Assembly: GCA_029706075.1 (NCBI GenBank)
Contig: JAINUG010000382.1
Span: 186,001-250,000, forward strand
From: Aldrovandia affinis
Taxonomy: Eukaryota; Chordata; Actinopteri; Notacanthiformes; Halosauridae
DNA: 64,000 nt
Direction of reading: 5' to 3'
Shown: positions 61,571-64,000 of the stretch, piece after piece
Numbering within the stretch: the first letter of the stretch is position 1
How the letters are laid out: each line of letters opens with the position of its first letter
Notes under the pieces: generated by a model
Seen by the model: only the letters and a program-made list of their open reading frames with translations
Told to the model about the DNA's origin: nothing
Database searches by the model: none
Translations under genes and position numbers: made by a program

Positions 61571-64000
61571 CTCAAGGGGACCACCAGCTGACTCACAGGA
61601 CAGGACACCATTGCTGTGAAGATCAATCAGTCAGGTCTGTTTATGGGCCTTCACCTGTACCACTAGTACAGTTTTGCACAAGGAGCAACATTTTTCACAA
61701 ACAAATACATGTAGCATCCCAGAGACATATTATACTGCAATGCAAAACATTTAATCAGGCTAGCAGACATTCCTTGTGTCCTTCAAAGAGAATGAGGTAG
61801 GTAAATTAAGGAACAGGGCTTTTCTGATATGATGCTTTGAGTCCCCGGTAGGCCTTGCTGTTGCACATAAAACACATTTGACCCTCATGTCTCTTACGGC
61901 CGACAGACTGGGTGCCATGGCAGTTTAATTACATTACATGTGTATCACACACAGGGCCAGGGGTGAAGGCAGTGCAGTTGGGCACTGGGCGACCTGTTTT
62001 TCAAACCCCAACGTATCTCAAGAAATCCAATACAACCGCTGACAAGGTCTGTCGAGCGAGGCACACAATCTAACAGGGCTCTCACTGCCGAATAAACGCC
62101 ATTGTATCAGATATCTCTGATCACCAACGACATTATAATCAAGCCTATTGATCTGGTCTTCTGGGTTCAACCAAGCAAAGTGAAAGATAGGTTGTCATGT
62201 GGCTTGGGCACAGAAACCCAGACAGGTGGGAGGGGCTTCCACATGCTTCAATGCAAATGAGAAAAAAGGAAAAGGGGTTACCACAAATTACACATAAGAC
62301 AGTGAATTTCTCGAGACTATAAATATACATTCGAGAAACAGGAGATTTCTGAGGTGCATCCTCATATATTGTGATAATCACCAAGCAGCTGAAAATTCTG
62401 TGGTTTGGTTTTGTTCATTATTCAAGCTGAAGCGGACTGTTGTCTCACTAGACCTTTTGCAATGGTCTACACATGACAATTGAAAGATACCAATTTTTTT
62501 GCCTTCATACTCCACCTCACTGATGCAGTTAACATGAATGTGATAGATACAGAAAATGCAGTTCCATGTGGTAAAGGCTTGCTTGGTATGCTTGCAGCAT
62601 ACTATTCTATTGGCAGGACTGTGTTCAGGGAACTGGAATTATGGTAATCATATTCCCCCCAGTAAGGCCCTCAACCAGAATTCCTTCAATAAATGTCCAC
62701 CATATAAACTAATCAAGCATAACATGGGAGCGATGCAAGCCTGAATCAGGGATAAATAAACTATATACCATTCTTAACCGTAAAGCCCGCTGTTTTGGAA
62801 TACATGCAGCAACAGTAGTTCAGACCGCAACAAATAATCGGAGTGGGAGGGGAGAGGGAGAGCGTGTGGGAGGGGAAGGAAATAAGTGTGTAGCAAGCTA
62901 GATCGAGCTGAGGAGGAAACGAGCCATGGCACAGCACTGAGCAGTAGGTACATATATTTGACACCCAATGCTGGACAGCACTCCTACGTTGAATAAACAG
63001 GAAAACCAAATGTATATTATTCAATTTAAAAAATAAATGGCAAGTTTCTCTGAAATGTTACAAAATGTCACATTACAGCTAATGTTATGAACTTGACCGG
63101 AGCTTAGCAACTAACTTGCTAGCTAACATTATCCTGATCAGTAGCCATGAGACAACACACGGCTCCATCATCATATCATCAGATAGGTACCGTCATTTCG
63201 TAACTAAAGCAAAGGCAAAAAACTGTTCAGATTTATTCAACATTTAACCACCACACTGCTTGTTCATTAAACATTAGCTGGCTAGCTACGTTAGCTGCCT
63301 TGCCTATCTAGTAGAAAATTGGGAATTGTTCACATCATTTCTGAATGGTTTCATGCCCTTGTAAAGGCATTGCCAATTTTAATTTTATTTCTCGTTTTAT
63401 TCTATTTCTTTCTTTTTTCTGGGCATCCTCTTTTTGTAGCTGGTCTCACTATAGTCACCATAGTGGTGATTGCCTCTCCGATTGGGAAGCTGTAGCTAGC
63501 TGGCCATGTCAATCATTTGGGAGGCGGTAGCTTTCATCCAGCCTGGCAAACACGGCCCCTCCCACAAAAGCGTGAGCCAGTAGCAGGCCAAAATAGTGGG
63601 CGGTAGGTTTAATTGAAATTAGGAAAAAAGAACATGGTTTGTGTGACTCCTCCTCACCTGATACGTATGGTTCTGTTGTCATTACAACAACTGTTGTGTG
63701 GAATGCAGTTTATTCAATAAACCATATTTTCCTTCTTCTAGATGTTCTCTACCCTCTCTTATATAATTCTTATACTGTACATGCTTTAGGTTGTGCTCTG
63801 ACATTTTTTAGTATTAATTTTGCATTGCCATGTATCTTTTCATTTCACTTATATATTCATTGTGCACAGAGTATATGTTTAAGAACAGCACAATGGAACA
63901 TTTTTGTGTCCAACTGTTATTGTGGTGTAGACAAAAAAATAACTGAGGCTTAAAGAAAGTCAATACAAAAGGAATTAATCCAGGCCCAAATCTCTCATTT

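Overview
The window looks like nuclear DNA of a ray-finned (most likely teleost) fish. The evidence is the intron-exon structure, proteins that match vertebrate GABA-A receptor subunits, and a dense load of teleost-type repeats: Tc1/mariner, hAT, L2-clade LINEs, tRNA-derived SINEs and microsatellites. The species cannot be named from this sequence.

Two protein-coding genes are supported, both on the minus strand and both cut by the window edges. Left: gabrg1, the GABA-A receptor gamma-1 subunit. Eight coding exons run from the signal-peptide exon (12267-12361) down to the TM2-TM3 exon (1235-1434). The reading frame is continuous for 373 codons. Only the last exon (M3-M4 loop and TM4) lies beyond base 1. 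Right: gabra2, the alpha-2 subunit. Its last three coding exons are present: TM1 at 57159-57311, TM2-TM3 at 38983-39185 and TM4 to stop at 31950-32255. The signal peptide and most of the extracellular domain lie beyond base 64000. Order and orientation (gamma-1 then alpha-2, same strand) match the conserved vertebrate GABRG1-GABRA2-GABRA4-GABRB1 cluster. The products would be subunits of pentameric GABA-gated chloride channels.

Layout. 1-12.6 kb: gabrg1 and its putative promoter, with a Tc1-like relic in intron 4, and a Tc1 copy, a 12-bp tandem repeat, an L2 LINE 3' end and a SINE in intron 1. 12.6-31.9 kb: intergenic, holding microsatellites, a near-palindrome, a Tc1 copy, a decayed hAT transposase interrupted by a second element, SINEs, an L2 tail and a TIR element. 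About 29.8-31.95 kb is AT-rich, repeat-poor and probably 3' UTR of gabra2. 32.3-57.1 kb: two large gabra2 introns (6.7 and 18.0 kb) with SINEs, LINE 3' ends and a third copy of the same Tc1 family. 57.3-64 kb: upstream gabra2 intron with a hAT-type non-autonomous element bearing matching 8-bp flanks.

The most notable points are a minisatellite that overlaps and copies the splice donor of gabrg1 exon 8, a GC-AG intron in gabrg1, substitutions at normally conserved or drug-relevant gamma-1 positions, and a GGATA-loop hairpin shared by the L2 LINE and several SINEs with stem changes that keep pairing. I found no convincing new multi-gene system. All coordinates come from reading by eye; exon edges are fixed by splice sites and phase, while repeat edges are approximate.
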